Shown piece by piece: positions 8,272 to 17,145 of a stretch of 64,000 nucleotides of DNA (position 1 is its first letter; each line of letters opens with the position of its first letter). The notes beneath the pieces are model-generated. The model was not told the origin of the DNA. It did no database searches and saw nothing but the letters and a program-made list of their open reading frames with translations. The position numbers and the translations under genes are program-made. This DNA is from JAKAVN01 sp963796565. GTDB taxonomy: Bacteria > Desulfobacterota > Binatia > Binatales > Binataceae. Location of the stretch: positions 234,131 through 298,130 of the forward strand of contig CAWCMA010000011.1 of the NCBI GenBank assembly GCA_963796565.1. The letters run 5' to 3'.

Positions 8272-10470
8272 CTACTCGAACGCGCCTATATCATTGCCAG
8301 CGTTTTGCGGCCGCGATTGGCCCGTGTAGTCGTGCGTGACCAGGGGTTCAGCGGTGCCAGCTCCGATCAGAGGCGAGCCGGCGCCAAGCGTGAAGTTGAG
8401 CCCCGAGGCGTTGACGAAATCCGGGTTTTCATTAAGGGACGGCGCGTTACTACCGTAGGTCCCGGGCTTAGACCCATCGGCCATCCACATGTCATTGCTT
8501 TCGGCCGTGTAAGTTGCCGAACCGCTATCGGCGGATAGGTAATTGTCGCCGCCGTTACCAACGTTGTAAAAGATGTTGTTGGCAATATCCGCATCAGTGT
8601 TCTCGATCAGGTCGACGCCCTCCTGGGTCACCGTATCGATGGTGTTGTTGTAAAATCTCACGTCGATGGGACCACCGCTGGTGCCGCCATCGACCAACAA
8701 CCCTTGGAAGAGATTGATAAACACATTGTTCATGAACAGCAGGCCGCTGGTGGCGCCGGAACTCTGCTCGATCATGGCGATGTGATTGGTTCCGCCTCCG
8801 CTGTTGCCCGGCCCCGGGAGCTGGCACCAGTTGGAGTCGAACGTCATGTTACTGGCCGGTCCCCAACTCTGGAAGCAATCGGTATGCGGGTTGGTGTTGT
8901 AGGTTGTGCCGGGCAGGGGGATGTTCTCGATGGTGTTGTTCACAAACTGCCCATTGGTGCCGAAGAAGCGGAACCCGTCGGCGTCGGCCCCGTTACGCCT
9001 CGCGCATCCCGACGGCAACTGGTAGGTCCCATCGACCACGTTTCCCTTGACCAGGTAGCCGTCGCCGTCGAGTTGCGCGCCGGCCATCTCAGTGTGCAGG
9101 AACGTATTGTTAAGCAAGGTGGTGTTGGCGGAGGACGGTTCGACGTAAACTCCTTCTGCGCAAAGATTTTGAATCTGGTTGTTTTCTATTAAATTTCCGA
9201 TGCCATCAACATGAATGCCAATATCGCCCGGATCGCCATTGGCTTTGAAGTCGATCGTGAAACCGCTGATTACGATCCAGTTTGCAGCGACATCGAAACC
9301 CTTCATGGTCACTGCGCCGGTCGCCGACGGATCGATCTCGAAAGTGATCGGAGTCGACTGCTTGCCTGAAGTCGAGACCGACACGCGCTCGGCATAGGTG
9401 CCCGGTTCGACCAAGGTCGTATCACCCGGACGCATCGTCGCGGCGGCATGGCCTATCGTCAGCCAGGCCGAAGCAATTGATTGCCCGCTGCTCGAGTCGC
9501 TCCCGGTCGGCGCTACATAGTAGGTGTTGCCCGCAGTCGGGGTCGGTGTTGCCTTCGGGCTCGGCGTCGGCGTAGGAGCCGGTGCCGGGGTCGAGGTTGG
9601 TTTGGGCGTGGCTATCGGGGTCGAAGTTGGTGGAGGCGTTGCGATCGGCGTCGGAGCCGGTGACGATGTAGGTTTTGGCGTCGGTGGCGGAGTTGGAGAA
9701 GGAGCTGGAGTCGGGGTGGGTGTCGCGCCAGATGTTCCGGAGCTGGATAACAGAGCGATCAGCGCTCCGACGTTACTTGCACTGCGAGACGCGGTGCCGA
9801 CCTCGTTGCCGGTCGCACCTCCCGTCGTGGCCGCGTCGCCCATCCCGATGCCGATGCCATAGCCGGTAGCCCTGAAGGACCAGCGCATCGCCATACTCGA
9901 CGGCGGATTGATCGGGGCGCCAGAGGCAAGACCAAAGAAACCCAGAAGTAGATATGTACTGCCGTTAGCCGGGATCGAAATCGACGGCGCGACCACGCTC
10001 GTCGAGCTTGGATTGGCTTCGCCGCCTTGAGCGGCGACCGGTGATGAGGTATTGACGCCGGCATAGTCCGCGATTCCGGCCGCGGCGTCATTGCCACCAG
10101 TGAAGGACCAGGTGTAGTTGGACGGTTCGCTCGCGGGTGCATTCGAGACACGAGTATAGATCGCCTGCGCGATTGCGCCACCGTAGTTGTCGCGCCTTAC
10201 CATGGTCCAGCCTGAGGGCGCGTGGATAGGCAGGTTCGTACCACCGCGGATAGCGATCTGTGCGACCAGTAGATCGCCGGCCGCAACAGTCGATGGCCGC
10301 GTCAGAGTAAGGTAATTGCCGCCACCGTTGGCGGTGCTCGTAGTGACGACCGTTCGAAGCGTTATTCCGGTCTGACCTGTGGACGATTGTGCAGGACTGC
10401 TCAACCCCACGAGTAGGAGAATGAATCCGGCAAGAAGATAACCTCCCGCCACACCACGCCGATGGCCCAT
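8272..10470 (-). CDS. Secreted right-handed parallel beta-helix protein with N-terminal module
   Basis: This 732-residue exported protein has a signal peptide (LLAGFILLLVGLSSPAQS, cleavage near residue 30). Residues of about 36-242 form a module (AAGDLLVAQIAIRGG, PSGWTMVRRD, then NYTWSF) that recurs twice in the dimethylformamidase-like protein at 30394-33264. Residues 248-318 are a Pro/Thr-rich linker (PTPTPAPSPTPPPT and similar). The remainder starts YYVAPTGSDSSSG and is a right-handed parallel beta-helix domain like those of polysaccharide lyases and C5-epimerases. It is clearly paralogous to the next gene (shared CARRxxADADGFRFFG, NPHTDCFQSWGPA, MTFDSNWC). A Shine-Dalgarno (AGGGGGAAC) precedes ATG 10470. 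An extracellular role on the locally made polysaccharide is an inference; substrate unknown. Confidence 0.85.
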   Translation of the reverse strand: MGHRRGVAGGYLLAGFILLLVGLSSPAQSSTGQTGITLRTVVTTSTANGGGNYLTLTRPSTVAAGDLLVAQIAIRGGTNLPIHAPSGWTMVRRDNYGGAIAQAIYTRVSNAPASEPSNYTWSFTGGNDAAAGIADYAGVNTSSPVAAQGGEANPSSTSVVAPSISIPANGSTYLLLGFFGLASGAPINPPSSMAMRWSFRATGYGIGIGMGDAATTGGATGNEVGTASRSASNVGALIALLSSSGTSGATPTPTPAPSPTPPPTPKPTSSPAPTPIATPPPTSTPIATPKPTSTPAPAPTPTPSPKATPTPTAGNTYYVAPTGSDSSSGQSIASAWLTIGHAAATMRPGDTTLVEPGTYAERVSVSTSGKQSTPITFEIDPSATGAVTMKGFDVAANWIVISGFTIDFKANGDPGDIGIHVDGIGNLIENNQIQNLCAEGVYVEPSSANTTLLNNTFLHTEMAGAQLDGDGYLVKGNVVDGTYQLPSGCARRNGADADGFRFFGTNGQFVNNTIENIPLPGTTYNTNPHTDCFQSWGPASNMTFDSNWCQLPGPGNSGGGTNHIAMIEQSSGATSGLLFMNNVFINLFQGLLVDGGTSGGPIDVRFYNNTIDTVTQEGVDLIENTDADIANNIFYNVGNGGDNYLSADSGSATYTAESNDMWMADGSKPGTYGSNAPSLNENPDFVNASGLNFTLGAGSPLIGAGTAEPLVTHDYTGQSRPQNAGNDIGAFE
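9535..9730 (-). repeat. Low-complexity Pro/Thr-rich linker repeat
   Basis: Imperfect tandem repeats within the beta-helix gene encode PTPTPxPxP-type units between the N-terminal module and the catalytic-like domain. The complementary strand shows them as repeated GTCGG/GTTGG units. They form a flexible linker and are a likely site of length variation. Confidence 0.75.
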
Positions 10471-10927
10471 GTTGTTCCCCCTTGATTGTCGAATCGCCCC
10501 GCAACTTGTTCCGGCGAGAGTGAAGTCAGTTTCATTTGCACGCGCGGGCGGAGAAGCGTTCGCCTTGACGCCGATGGCAAATTTGCTGTTCGGCTTTTCC
10601 GGCGATGCCTGTTCAGCGCAGCCATCATTTCGCCATCGAAAGTTGCAGAATTATTCGCCCAGACCACTAACGGAATATTGCTGGCAGGGGAAGCTCTGAA
10701 TTAAAAAAAACCAAGCCTTTTCACGTATTTAGGGCATATCCCGGTTATAATGACTTCTACCTTCTTCAATCCTTTTTTGAACGGCCGAAGCGTGACGCGT
10801 CAATGAACTATCGCCAAATTTGAGCGTTAACCCGCGATGACTGGCAGGGCAGTAAGAGAGAACGAGCTCGCAGTTCAGTCCGCGAGTTTCGGCGGAGCGT
10901 GCTTACGATCAACGATGAATCGCGAGA
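10471..10927. other. Intergenic region upstream of secreted beta-helix gene
   Basis: This gap of 457 bases lies between two minus-strand beta-helix genes. It contains an AT-rich stretch near 10700-10780 (an A8 run and TTATAAT-like sequence) that could hold the promoter for the 8272-10470 gene or a plus-strand transcript. Short open frames here lack coding features. I see no RNA gene. Confidence 0.4.
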
Positions 10928-12367
10928 TCAGCGAGAATGAAACGCGCCGATATCGATGTGACCGAGCTGCTCTGGCGGACTACCAGGACTGTCGGCGCCG
11001 AGCCTTACGCCCGCGCCGATTAGCGGCGATGAAGACTGCAGACGAAAATCGAGTGCCGACGGGTCGACGAATTTCGGATCGACCGTTAAATGACCGGCGC
11101 TGCTGCCGTAACTGCCGGGAGCGGCCCCGTCGCTCATGTACATGTCGTTCTTGCTGGCGACGAAATCAGCCGAAGCGGCGTCAACCGCCAGAAAACCATC
11201 CTTATGACTGCCCACGTCGTAAAAGATGTTGTTGTCAATTTGTGCGCGCGGCGTGTTACGCAAAACCACCGCCTCCTGCTGCATGTTGACGACGGTATTG
11301 TTTATAAATCGAAGGCCGGTGATCCCACCTGGAGCGCTACTGTAAACGATCAATCCCTGCCCCAGGTTGGAGAAGAAGTTGTTTATGAACAGTAGGTTCA
11401 CCACCCGTCCGGACTTGTCTTCAATCATACCGATATGGTTGCTGGCCCCGCCTGAAGCTACGCTGGGAGCCGGCATCCGGCACCAGTTCGAATCGAAGGT
11501 CATATCGGCGGCAGGTCCCCAGCTCTGGAAACAATCCGTATGCGGATTGAGATTGTACTGGGTTCCGGGCACCGCAATGTCGTGAATGCGATTGCCGCGG
11601 AAAATGTGGCCGCGGCCGAAAAACCGAAAGCCGTCGGCGTCAGCGCGGTAACGCCGCGCACATCCGGGCGGATATTGGCGGGTGTCGGCAACGTCATTGT
11701 ACTCGACCAGATTGCGCTCGCCGCCAATTTGCGCGCCGCTCATCTCGGCGCGGACTATGGTATTTCGGCTGATGATGTTACCGGACGCGGCGCTCGATGA
11801 GCCGCTGCCGTCGGTGGCAAAAATTCCCTCAAAGCAGAGGTCGTGAATACTGTTGCCACTCACGACATCGTGCGAACCGGTGAGGTAGACGCCAACTCCC
11901 CGCTCTTGCGTGGCGTTATGATTGGTTATTTCGAAGCCTGCGATCTCGACGTAGTTCCCTCGAATTTCAAAGCCCTGGACCACTACCTTTGCTCCCCTCG
12001 CCGCGATCAATTTGATTGGGTGTCCAGCCTCGCCGGAAACGTTGATAACGACCCGCTCATCGTAGGTGCCCGCTGCTACCAGCACCGTGTCGCCAGGCTT
12101 GGTTAGTTCGGCGGCGCGCTGTATCGTCCGCAAGGGAAGCTTCTGCGACAACCCAGGGTTAGAATCCGCACCAGATAACGCTACATAGAATGTTTTACCA
12201 TCAGAGACGAGGGCATTCCGGGCGACCACGGTCGTTTGATCCTGGCCCTCGGTGATGCGCTCCGTAGCAGTATAAAGACCGTTTCGCTGACGCAATTGCC
12301 TTGTTTTGGGGACGGCAGCCAGGCCGATGAGGGCGCATCCGACAGCGATCACAAAGCTCGGTTTCAT
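10928..12367 (-). CDS. Secreted right-handed parallel beta-helix protein
   Basis: This 479-residue protein has a short N-terminal signal-like segment (MKPSFVIAVGCALIGLAAVP) and then a parallel beta-helix domain beginning FYVALSGADSNPG. It shares CARRYRADADGFRFFG, NPHTDCFQSWGPAADMTFDSNWC and many turn motifs with the neighbouring 732-residue protein, but lacks that protein's N-terminal module and Pro/Thr linker. ATG 12367 is preferred over the start at 12382 because GGTGGTGAG lies a few bases upstream of it. It is divergent from the export gene at 12639, so it belongs to the exopolysaccharide locus and may trim, epimerise or bind the polymer. Confidence 0.82.
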   Translation of the reverse strand: MKPSFVIAVGCALIGLAAVPKTRQLRQRNGLYTATERITEGQDQTTVVARNALVSDGKTFYVALSGADSNPGLSQKLPLRTIQRAAELTKPGDTVLVAAGTYDERVVINVSGEAGHPIKLIAARGAKVVVQGFEIRGNYVEIAGFEITNHNATQERGVGVYLTGSHDVVSGNSIHDLCFEGIFATDGSGSSSAASGNIISRNTIVRAEMSGAQIGGERNLVEYNDVADTRQYPPGCARRYRADADGFRFFGRGHIFRGNRIHDIAVPGTQYNLNPHTDCFQSWGPAADMTFDSNWCRMPAPSVASGGASNHIGMIEDKSGRVVNLLFINNFFSNLGQGLIVYSSAPGGITGLRFINNTVVNMQQEAVVLRNTPRAQIDNNIFYDVGSHKDGFLAVDAASADFVASKNDMYMSDGAAPGSYGSSAGHLTVDPKFVDPSALDFRLQSSSPLIGAGVRLGADSPGSPPEQLGHIDIGAFHSR

Positions 12368-12586
12368 AAAACTCACCACCAAATTCTGATTTCTCGCGAC
12401 GCGATGCCAGATTCTCCAACAGGCATCATGCTTTGACCTCTTCTAAAATGAGGCTCGATCCGAACTAGTCGGCAATTTTCGTCATTTATTCGCTCATGAC
12501 AGATCACAGATCAATGACTTGATGTTTAAATCATTGCCTTTCGCGCGCTATCTTTAATTTACCGCTCGTTTGACAACTTCAGACTC

Positions 12587-12615
12587 TTGACCCATTCTAA
12601 TCTAGCTGATACTTA
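12587..12615 (+). promoter_or_regulatory. Possible promoter of exopolysaccharide operon
   Basis: TTGACC at 12587-12592 is followed after 17 bases by TACTTA (12610-12615), which carries an upstream TG (extended -10-like). An inverted repeat TTACC-aata-GGTAA at 12617-12630 follows. The -10 match is weak. The position, 25-50 bases before the export gene in an AT-rich divergent intergenic region, is the main support. Confidence 0.3.
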
Positions 12616-12638
12616 CTTACCAATAGGTAATTCAGGTT

Positions 12639-13397
12639 ATGTTCTGCTATTTTAGGATTTGGTCATCATTGTTAATCGTTTTGTTGCTGTTAACCGTCAT
12701 CATCGGTGGATGCTCCTCTGCCGGAGTCAGCTCAGACACGCGTCAGGCGGCGCCTGCAATCGGCACTCAGATTTCGCCCGAGACCTGTGCGGCAATGGCC
12801 AGCGCGGATACTGGGACGCAAGACGAAGCCAGCTACCAAATTCAGCCGGGTGACGTGCTCGGTATTCGCTTCTATATGAGCCCGGAGCTTGACGATGAGC
12901 CTACAGTCCGTCCCGACGGCAAAATAACCGTACGTGAGGTAGGCGACGTGGTTGCGGCAGGACGGACGCCGGTGCAACTCGCGGCCGCTCTGGACCAAGC
13001 GTATTCGACCGAGCTCAGGGCACCAGAGGCCACTGTACACGTCAAGGCCACGCCGAGTCGCCAGGTCTATGTGGACGGGCAGGTCTCGCATCCAGGAAGC
13101 TTCGCACTCGAGCCGCGGATGTCGGCGATACAGGCGGTTGCCCAGGCGGGTGGAGTGACCGAGGATGCGGCGCCCACGGCGGCGTTGCTCATACGGCGCG
13201 ATCAATGCGGGCGGCCGAGCGGGATTGGATTCGATCTGGCGCGAGCAGAGAAACAGCCGGAAAGCGATCAGGACGTGCGGCTTTTGCCAGGCGATATCAT
13301 CTACGTCCCGCGCAGCAAGATCAGCGAGATGGGTCTCTTCGTTAAGCACTACGTGAAGGACCTGTTGCCGGTGCAGCCGTATCTCCCGATTTTTTAG
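12639..13397 (+). CDS. Polysaccharide export outer-membrane lipoprotein (Wza-like)
   Basis: This 252-residue protein has a lipoprotein signal ending in the lipobox IIGGC (Cys near residue 26). A Poly_export domain (YQIQPGDVLGIRFYMSPELD, VRPDGKIT) and one SLBB-like domain (VYVDGQVSHPGSFAL, AIQAVAQAGG, LLPGDIIYVPR) follow. This is the outer-membrane secretin-like channel for capsule or exopolysaccharide. It is the first gene of a plus-strand operon continuing through the chain-length protein and sugar-nucleotide genes. The family name is secure; the specific polymer is unknown. Confidence 0.9.
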   Translation: MFCYFRIWSSLLIVLLLLTVIIGGCSSAGVSSDTRQAAPAIGTQISPETCAAMASADTGTQDEASYQIQPGDVLGIRFYMSPELDDEPTVRPDGKITVREVGDVVAAGRTPVQLAAALDQAYSTELRAPEATVHVKATPSRQVYVDGQVSHPGSFALEPRMSAIQAVAQAGGVTEDAAPTAALLIRRDQCGRPSGIGFDLARAEKQPESDQDVRLLPGDIIYVPRSKISEMGLFVKHYVKDLLPVQPYLPIF

Positions 13398-13414
13398 CGC
13401 AATGGAGTCTTCGT

Positions 13415-14929
13415 TTGCCTAACAATTTTGCAGCCTGGATCGAATTGCTGTTCAGACGATGGCATCAGTTCATCTACTGGACCGCCGTGGTGTTCGCGTC
13501 GGTGGTCGTAGTCACGATGCTGTGGCCGCCCTCCTATGTATCGAGCGCCAAGATTCTGGTGCAGGACGATCGCGCCCCGCTGCCCGCATCGCCGGCGATC
13601 GAAGCCGCGCCGCAAACCCTGCAGGGTTCCGTCGACTCCGCACCCGCGGAGCAGGACATGAACTCCGAGATGGAGCTGCTCACCAGCGCGTATCTCATCC
13701 AGCAGACCGTCGCAGGTCTCACGCCGGCCAAGAAGAGTCTTGCTGAACGCCTGATGGCGTCCATTTCGACATGGATGAATCTGCCCAACACTCTATACAC
13801 CCTGCTACATACCGGGCCTGTGCCTGATGCGCAGCATCTTTGGATCGAAAAACTCGGCCGCCATCTCGACTGCACCTTGATCAAACGCTCGAACATAATC
13901 GAGGTAACGTTTGCCAGCCGCAACGCGCAGTGGTCGCACGACTTTCTTGCGCACCTGCTGGACCATTACCTGCAACTTCGCGGAGAGATTTCCCACGACC
14001 CCCAGGCCGAGCGCTTCTTCATGCATCAGGCGGAATTGCTGCGGACGAAGCTGGTGCAATCGCAGAACAGGCTGCGCGCGCTGGAGGTTCAGACCGGGGT
14101 CACCGATTTCGACGAACAGCAAAAAGCGGTTGTCGATCAGCTCGCGTCCTTCCAGGCGAAATACCGCAAAAATCAATCAGACCTGGCGGGGACCGTCGAG
14201 CAGGTAGACTATCTAAGCAAGGAAATTCAGAAATATCCGGAACGGATCGATACCGAGGCGAAAACGGTCCAGAACATCGCCTTGCAAACGTTGAAACCAC
14301 AAGTACTAAAGCTCGAAACCGAGAAGGCCGAGTTGCTAAGCCGCTATCTGCCGGATAGCAAGCGAATCCAGTCGATCGATGCCGAATTGCAAGCGGCGCA
14401 GACCCTGCTGCGACACGAAAACACTCGTGACGTGCAGGAAGTCAGCACCAGCATAAACCCCATCTGGCAAACGCTATCCAGTACGCTGGCCCAGGCCAAG
14501 GTCACTGCCGCCGCGCTGACGGCGAGCCAGACCGAACTGGCCCAACAGATCGCGATCTATCAGCAGCAGTTGAAGGACGTCGGCGACAACGGGGTCGAGA
14601 TCGAACAGTTACGCCAACAGGTCGACACCGACAAGGAAATATACTTGTCCTACCTGCGTAAAGGAGAAGAGGCGCGTGCGGCCGCTGCACTCAATTTGAA
14701 TAAGATCCTCGACGTGAATGTCGCCGAACCGCCGACGCTGCCAGTCGAACCAAGCTTTCCCAAAATGTCTATCAATCTGGTTGCCGGACTTCTGCTCGCC
14801 TGGGCTATAGCCTTCGCGATCATATATCAGGCCGAGATGCGCGATCCGCGGATTTACTCGCCGGAAATGGTAAGCGAGGTCAGCGGTGTGCCGACCATAG
14901 CGGTCGTCTCGATCGCCATCAGAGAATAG
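13415..14929 (+). CDS. Polysaccharide chain-length determinant (Wzz/GumC family)
   Basis: This 504-residue inner-membrane polysaccharide co-polymerase has an N-terminal transmembrane helix (FIYWTAVVFASVVVVTML), a periplasmic Wzz domain (VSSAKILVQDD), a long coiled-coil region of about 200-400 (MHQAELLRTKLVQSQNRLRALE and later helices), a GNVR-like segment and a second membrane helix near the C-terminus (INLVAGLLLAWAIAFAIIYQ). It ends without a BY-kinase domain; a separate kinase-like gene lies at 16354. The start is TTG at 13415, with GGAG upstream, 17 bases after the export gene stop. Confidence 0.88.
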   Translation: MPNNFAAWIELLFRRWHQFIYWTAVVFASVVVVTMLWPPSYVSSAKILVQDDRAPLPASPAIEAAPQTLQGSVDSAPAEQDMNSEMELLTSAYLIQQTVAGLTPAKKSLAERLMASISTWMNLPNTLYTLLHTGPVPDAQHLWIEKLGRHLDCTLIKRSNIIEVTFASRNAQWSHDFLAHLLDHYLQLRGEISHDPQAERFFMHQAELLRTKLVQSQNRLRALEVQTGVTDFDEQQKAVVDQLASFQAKYRKNQSDLAGTVEQVDYLSKEIQKYPERIDTEAKTVQNIALQTLKPQVLKLETEKAELLSRYLPDSKRIQSIDAELQAAQTLLRHENTRDVQEVSTSINPIWQTLSSTLAQAKVTAAALTASQTELAQQIAIYQQQLKDVGDNGVEIEQLRQQVDTDKEIYLSYLRKGEEARAAAALNLNKILDVNVAEPPTLPVEPSFPKMSINLVAGLLLAWAIAFAIIYQAEMRDPRIYSPEMVSEVSGVPTIAVVSIAIRE

Positions 14930-14932
14930 TCA

Positions 14933-16333
14933 ATGTATTACTCGTACTTCGGTCTGAATGCCGCGCCATTTCAGCTCACCCCTACCCAGGGTATGCCATT
15001 TCTCGGGCGTACGCATCGCGAGGCCCTGGCCGCGCTCGAATGGGGAATGACTGATCCGAACGGGTTTGCGCTTCTGATCGGCGAGCCCGGGACTGGCAAA
15101 ACCTCGCTCATCCTGACTCTGACGGAGGCGGATCACGCGGGCATCCGCGTGATTCATATCAATCGGCCGATAGCATTCAAGGAAATCGTACACTTGATCG
15201 CAAGCGAGGCTGGCATCGCGGAATGCGACGAGCCCTCGATGGAATTCATGCAGTCGTTCCGCGAACGTATGGCTTTCCAGAAGCTCCGGCCTGTAATCAT
15301 CATCGACGAAGCGCAAGGCCTGGCGGACGAGACCCTCGAAAGCCTGCGGCTGTTAGCCAATGATGCCGCGGACGGACGGTTTGCCTTGCAGATGATTTTG
15401 GTCGGTCAGCCCGATCTGCTGAATCGGCTCAAACGCTCACCACTGCGAGCGTTGGACCAGCGTATCAGCACGCGCGCCGTGCTGAAGCGTCTCGAGCGTA
15501 GCGAGGTCCACGATTATATCGATCATAGACTGCAGATTTGTGGCTCCAGCGCGGCGCAACTTTTCAGCGCCGCCGCGATGCGCGCTCTGACACGGCGCGG
15601 GTCACGCATTCCACGCGAAATCAATTTGCTCTGTCATAATTCGCTCATTCTTGCGTACGCCGCCGGGCGGGACCGTGTGGACGCATCCATGGTGCGAGCG
15701 GCGGCCGCGGAATACGAGACCCAGGCCCGGTCGATAGGCCGCTCCGGCTTGGGCGGCTTCTTCGACCGTCTGCGCAATTTTCAGAATTTGTCCCGCGGCG
15801 GTTTGGTAATAGCTACATTGCTGGGCGGAGCGGCATTAGGCTGGCCGCTGGCCGCGCATACGCGGGCGGCGATGCGTCCACGTTTCTCGAAACCGAGCGT
15901 GGCCGCCGAGGTTACTCTCGAAACGCCGGCGAACGACAGTGCGCGCGGTGAGGTTGCGCGGGTCGATCAGAGCGACGGAGATCGGGCTGCCCAGGCCGTT
16001 ACTCCCACAGATCGACCCGCTCAGTCCGTAGTCGCCCCTGATCAGTCCGCGCAGCCCGTTGCTGCTTTGGGTCAGCCTGCCCAGCCCGTTACGCCCACAG
16101 CGCTGGAACGGCCGGCACAGCCTCAATCCCCGAATTCGACTTCATCGAACACCAGTCCGCTCAGGGCGGTCGTGATCGAAGCCGGCGACAACCTCAGCAG
16201 CATTGCAGAGCAATACCTCGGTTCGAAGGAACCAGCCGCAATTCAGCGGCTGGTCGCGGCGAATCCGCAGATATCGGATATGAACCTGATTCATCCTGGC
16301 GAAATTGTTCATTTGCCTTCCGGGGACAAGTAG
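14933..16333 (+). CDS. AAA ATPase (ExeA/GspA-like) with C-terminal LysM domain
   Basis: In this 466-residue protein, residues 1-265 are an AAA_22 ATPase starting MYYSYFGLNAAPFQLTP, with Walker A GEPGTGKTS near 43-51 and Walker B VIIIDEAQ near 122-129. A membrane helix follows at about 285-305 (GGLVIATLLGGAALGWPLA). A Pro/Ala/Gln linker with repeated QPV-type units leads to a LysM peptidoglycan-binding domain at the C-terminus (VIEAGDNLSSIAEQYLG, IHPGEIVHLP). The layout resembles GspA/ExeA and the ATPase found in exosortase-linked exopolysaccharide loci. It probably couples cytoplasmic ATP hydrolysis to placing the export machinery at the cell wall. It starts three bases after the chain-length gene. 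Confidence 0.85.
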   Translation: MYYSYFGLNAAPFQLTPTQGMPFLGRTHREALAALEWGMTDPNGFALLIGEPGTGKTSLILTLTEADHAGIRVIHINRPIAFKEIVHLIASEAGIAECDEPSMEFMQSFRERMAFQKLRPVIIIDEAQGLADETLESLRLLANDAADGRFALQMILVGQPDLLNRLKRSPLRALDQRISTRAVLKRLERSEVHDYIDHRLQICGSSAAQLFSAAAMRALTRRGSRIPREINLLCHNSLILAYAAGRDRVDASMVRAAAAEYETQARSIGRSGLGGFFDRLRNFQNLSRGGLVIATLLGGAALGWPLAAHTRAAMRPRFSKPSVAAEVTLETPANDSARGEVARVDQSDGDRAAQAVTPTDRPAQSVVAPDQSAQPVAALGQPAQPVTPTALERPAQPQSPNSTSSNTSPLRAVVIEAGDNLSSIAEQYLGSKEPAAIQRLVAANPQISDMNLIHPGEIVHLPSGDK

Positions 16334-16353
16334 CCGGATGGAGGCCCAACGTC

Positions 16354-17145
16354 GTGTCTAAATTCTTCGAAGCGCTGAATCGTACTTTCACCGAACACGA
16401 GACTCCTGAGCCCTTGGTGTCGGCACGCGCGGCCGCGAAGCCGTCGACCGTGCGTGTCTTGAGTCCGGCATTTCAGCCCGGCACGCCTGCGACGGTTCGC
16501 GATGAGGCTGCGGTAGTCTCCGCGCTTTCGCGCATGGAATCGATTCGGCGGGTGACGGAAACGCTGGCGCCGGCCGCGAGATACAGCGGCGATTTACGCG
16601 TAGTGGTCGCGGGCTGCGGCTCCGGCGATGGCGCCTCCAGCGTGGCCGGCGCAATCGCGGTCGACCTGAGTCAGCGGCTGGGAGTGCGCACACTGCTGGT
16701 CGACGGCAATCTGCGGCGTTCCCGCATCGTCAAAATATTCGGCCAGCAGGAACGTGCGCTGCCCGAAGCAACGACTGCGGGCAAGGTACTGATGCGCGAG
16801 ACCAAATGGCTGCAGCTCGACGTCGCGAGTTTCAGCTTTCCCTCCGACAAAATCGAGCAGACGAGACTGTTCGAAGAATTGTCGCAGTGCATGGTCAAAT
16901 TTCCGGTTTCCGTAGTCGATATGGGCGCCGTCAGGCTCGATGGCAGCCTGCTACCTCTGGTCAGGTCGGACGATCCTGTGCTGGTGGTGGTGCGCGCGGG
17001 TCATACCGAGCGCAAGGACCTGAGCACGACCGCCAACGTATTCGCGACTTTGAGCAACTCGATTAGGGGCATCATCTTGAACGCCGCGGTGCCAGCGACG
17101 CCGAGCTGGATTCGGCGCCTGCTTGCACATGGGAGAACCGCATGA
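16354..17145 (+). CDS. BY-kinase/ParA-like protein with degenerate P-loop
   Basis: This 263-residue protein resembles the cytoplasmic CpsD/BY-kinase domain: LLVDGNLRRSRI stands where Walker A' (LLIDxDLRxP) is expected, and VSVVDMGAV at Walker B. Walker A, normally GEGKST/S, reads GSGDGASSVAG, so the lysine is absent. The C-terminus has no tyrosine cluster. It is probably a non-catalytic paralogue that regulates the chain-length protein. The start is GTG at 16354. Its stop overlaps the next gene (ATGA), so it sits inside the exopolysaccharide operon. Confidence 0.75.
   Translation: MSKFFEALNRTFTEHETPEPLVSARAAAKPSTVRVLSPAFQPGTPATVRDEAAVVSALSRMESIRRVTETLAPAARYSGDLRVVVAGCGSGDGASSVAGAIAVDLSQRLGVRTLLVDGNLRRSRIVKIFGQQERALPEATTAGKVLMRETKWLQLDVASFSFPSDKIEQTRLFEELSQCMVKFPVSVVDMGAVRLDGSLLPLVRSDDPVLVVVRAGHTERKDLSTTANVFATLSNSIRGIILNAAVPATPSWIRRLLAHGRTA

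Noticed and set aside
9524..9862. Gly/Val-rich plus-strand frame
   Set aside because: It is the antisense reading of the Pro/Thr linker repeat of the beta-helix gene.
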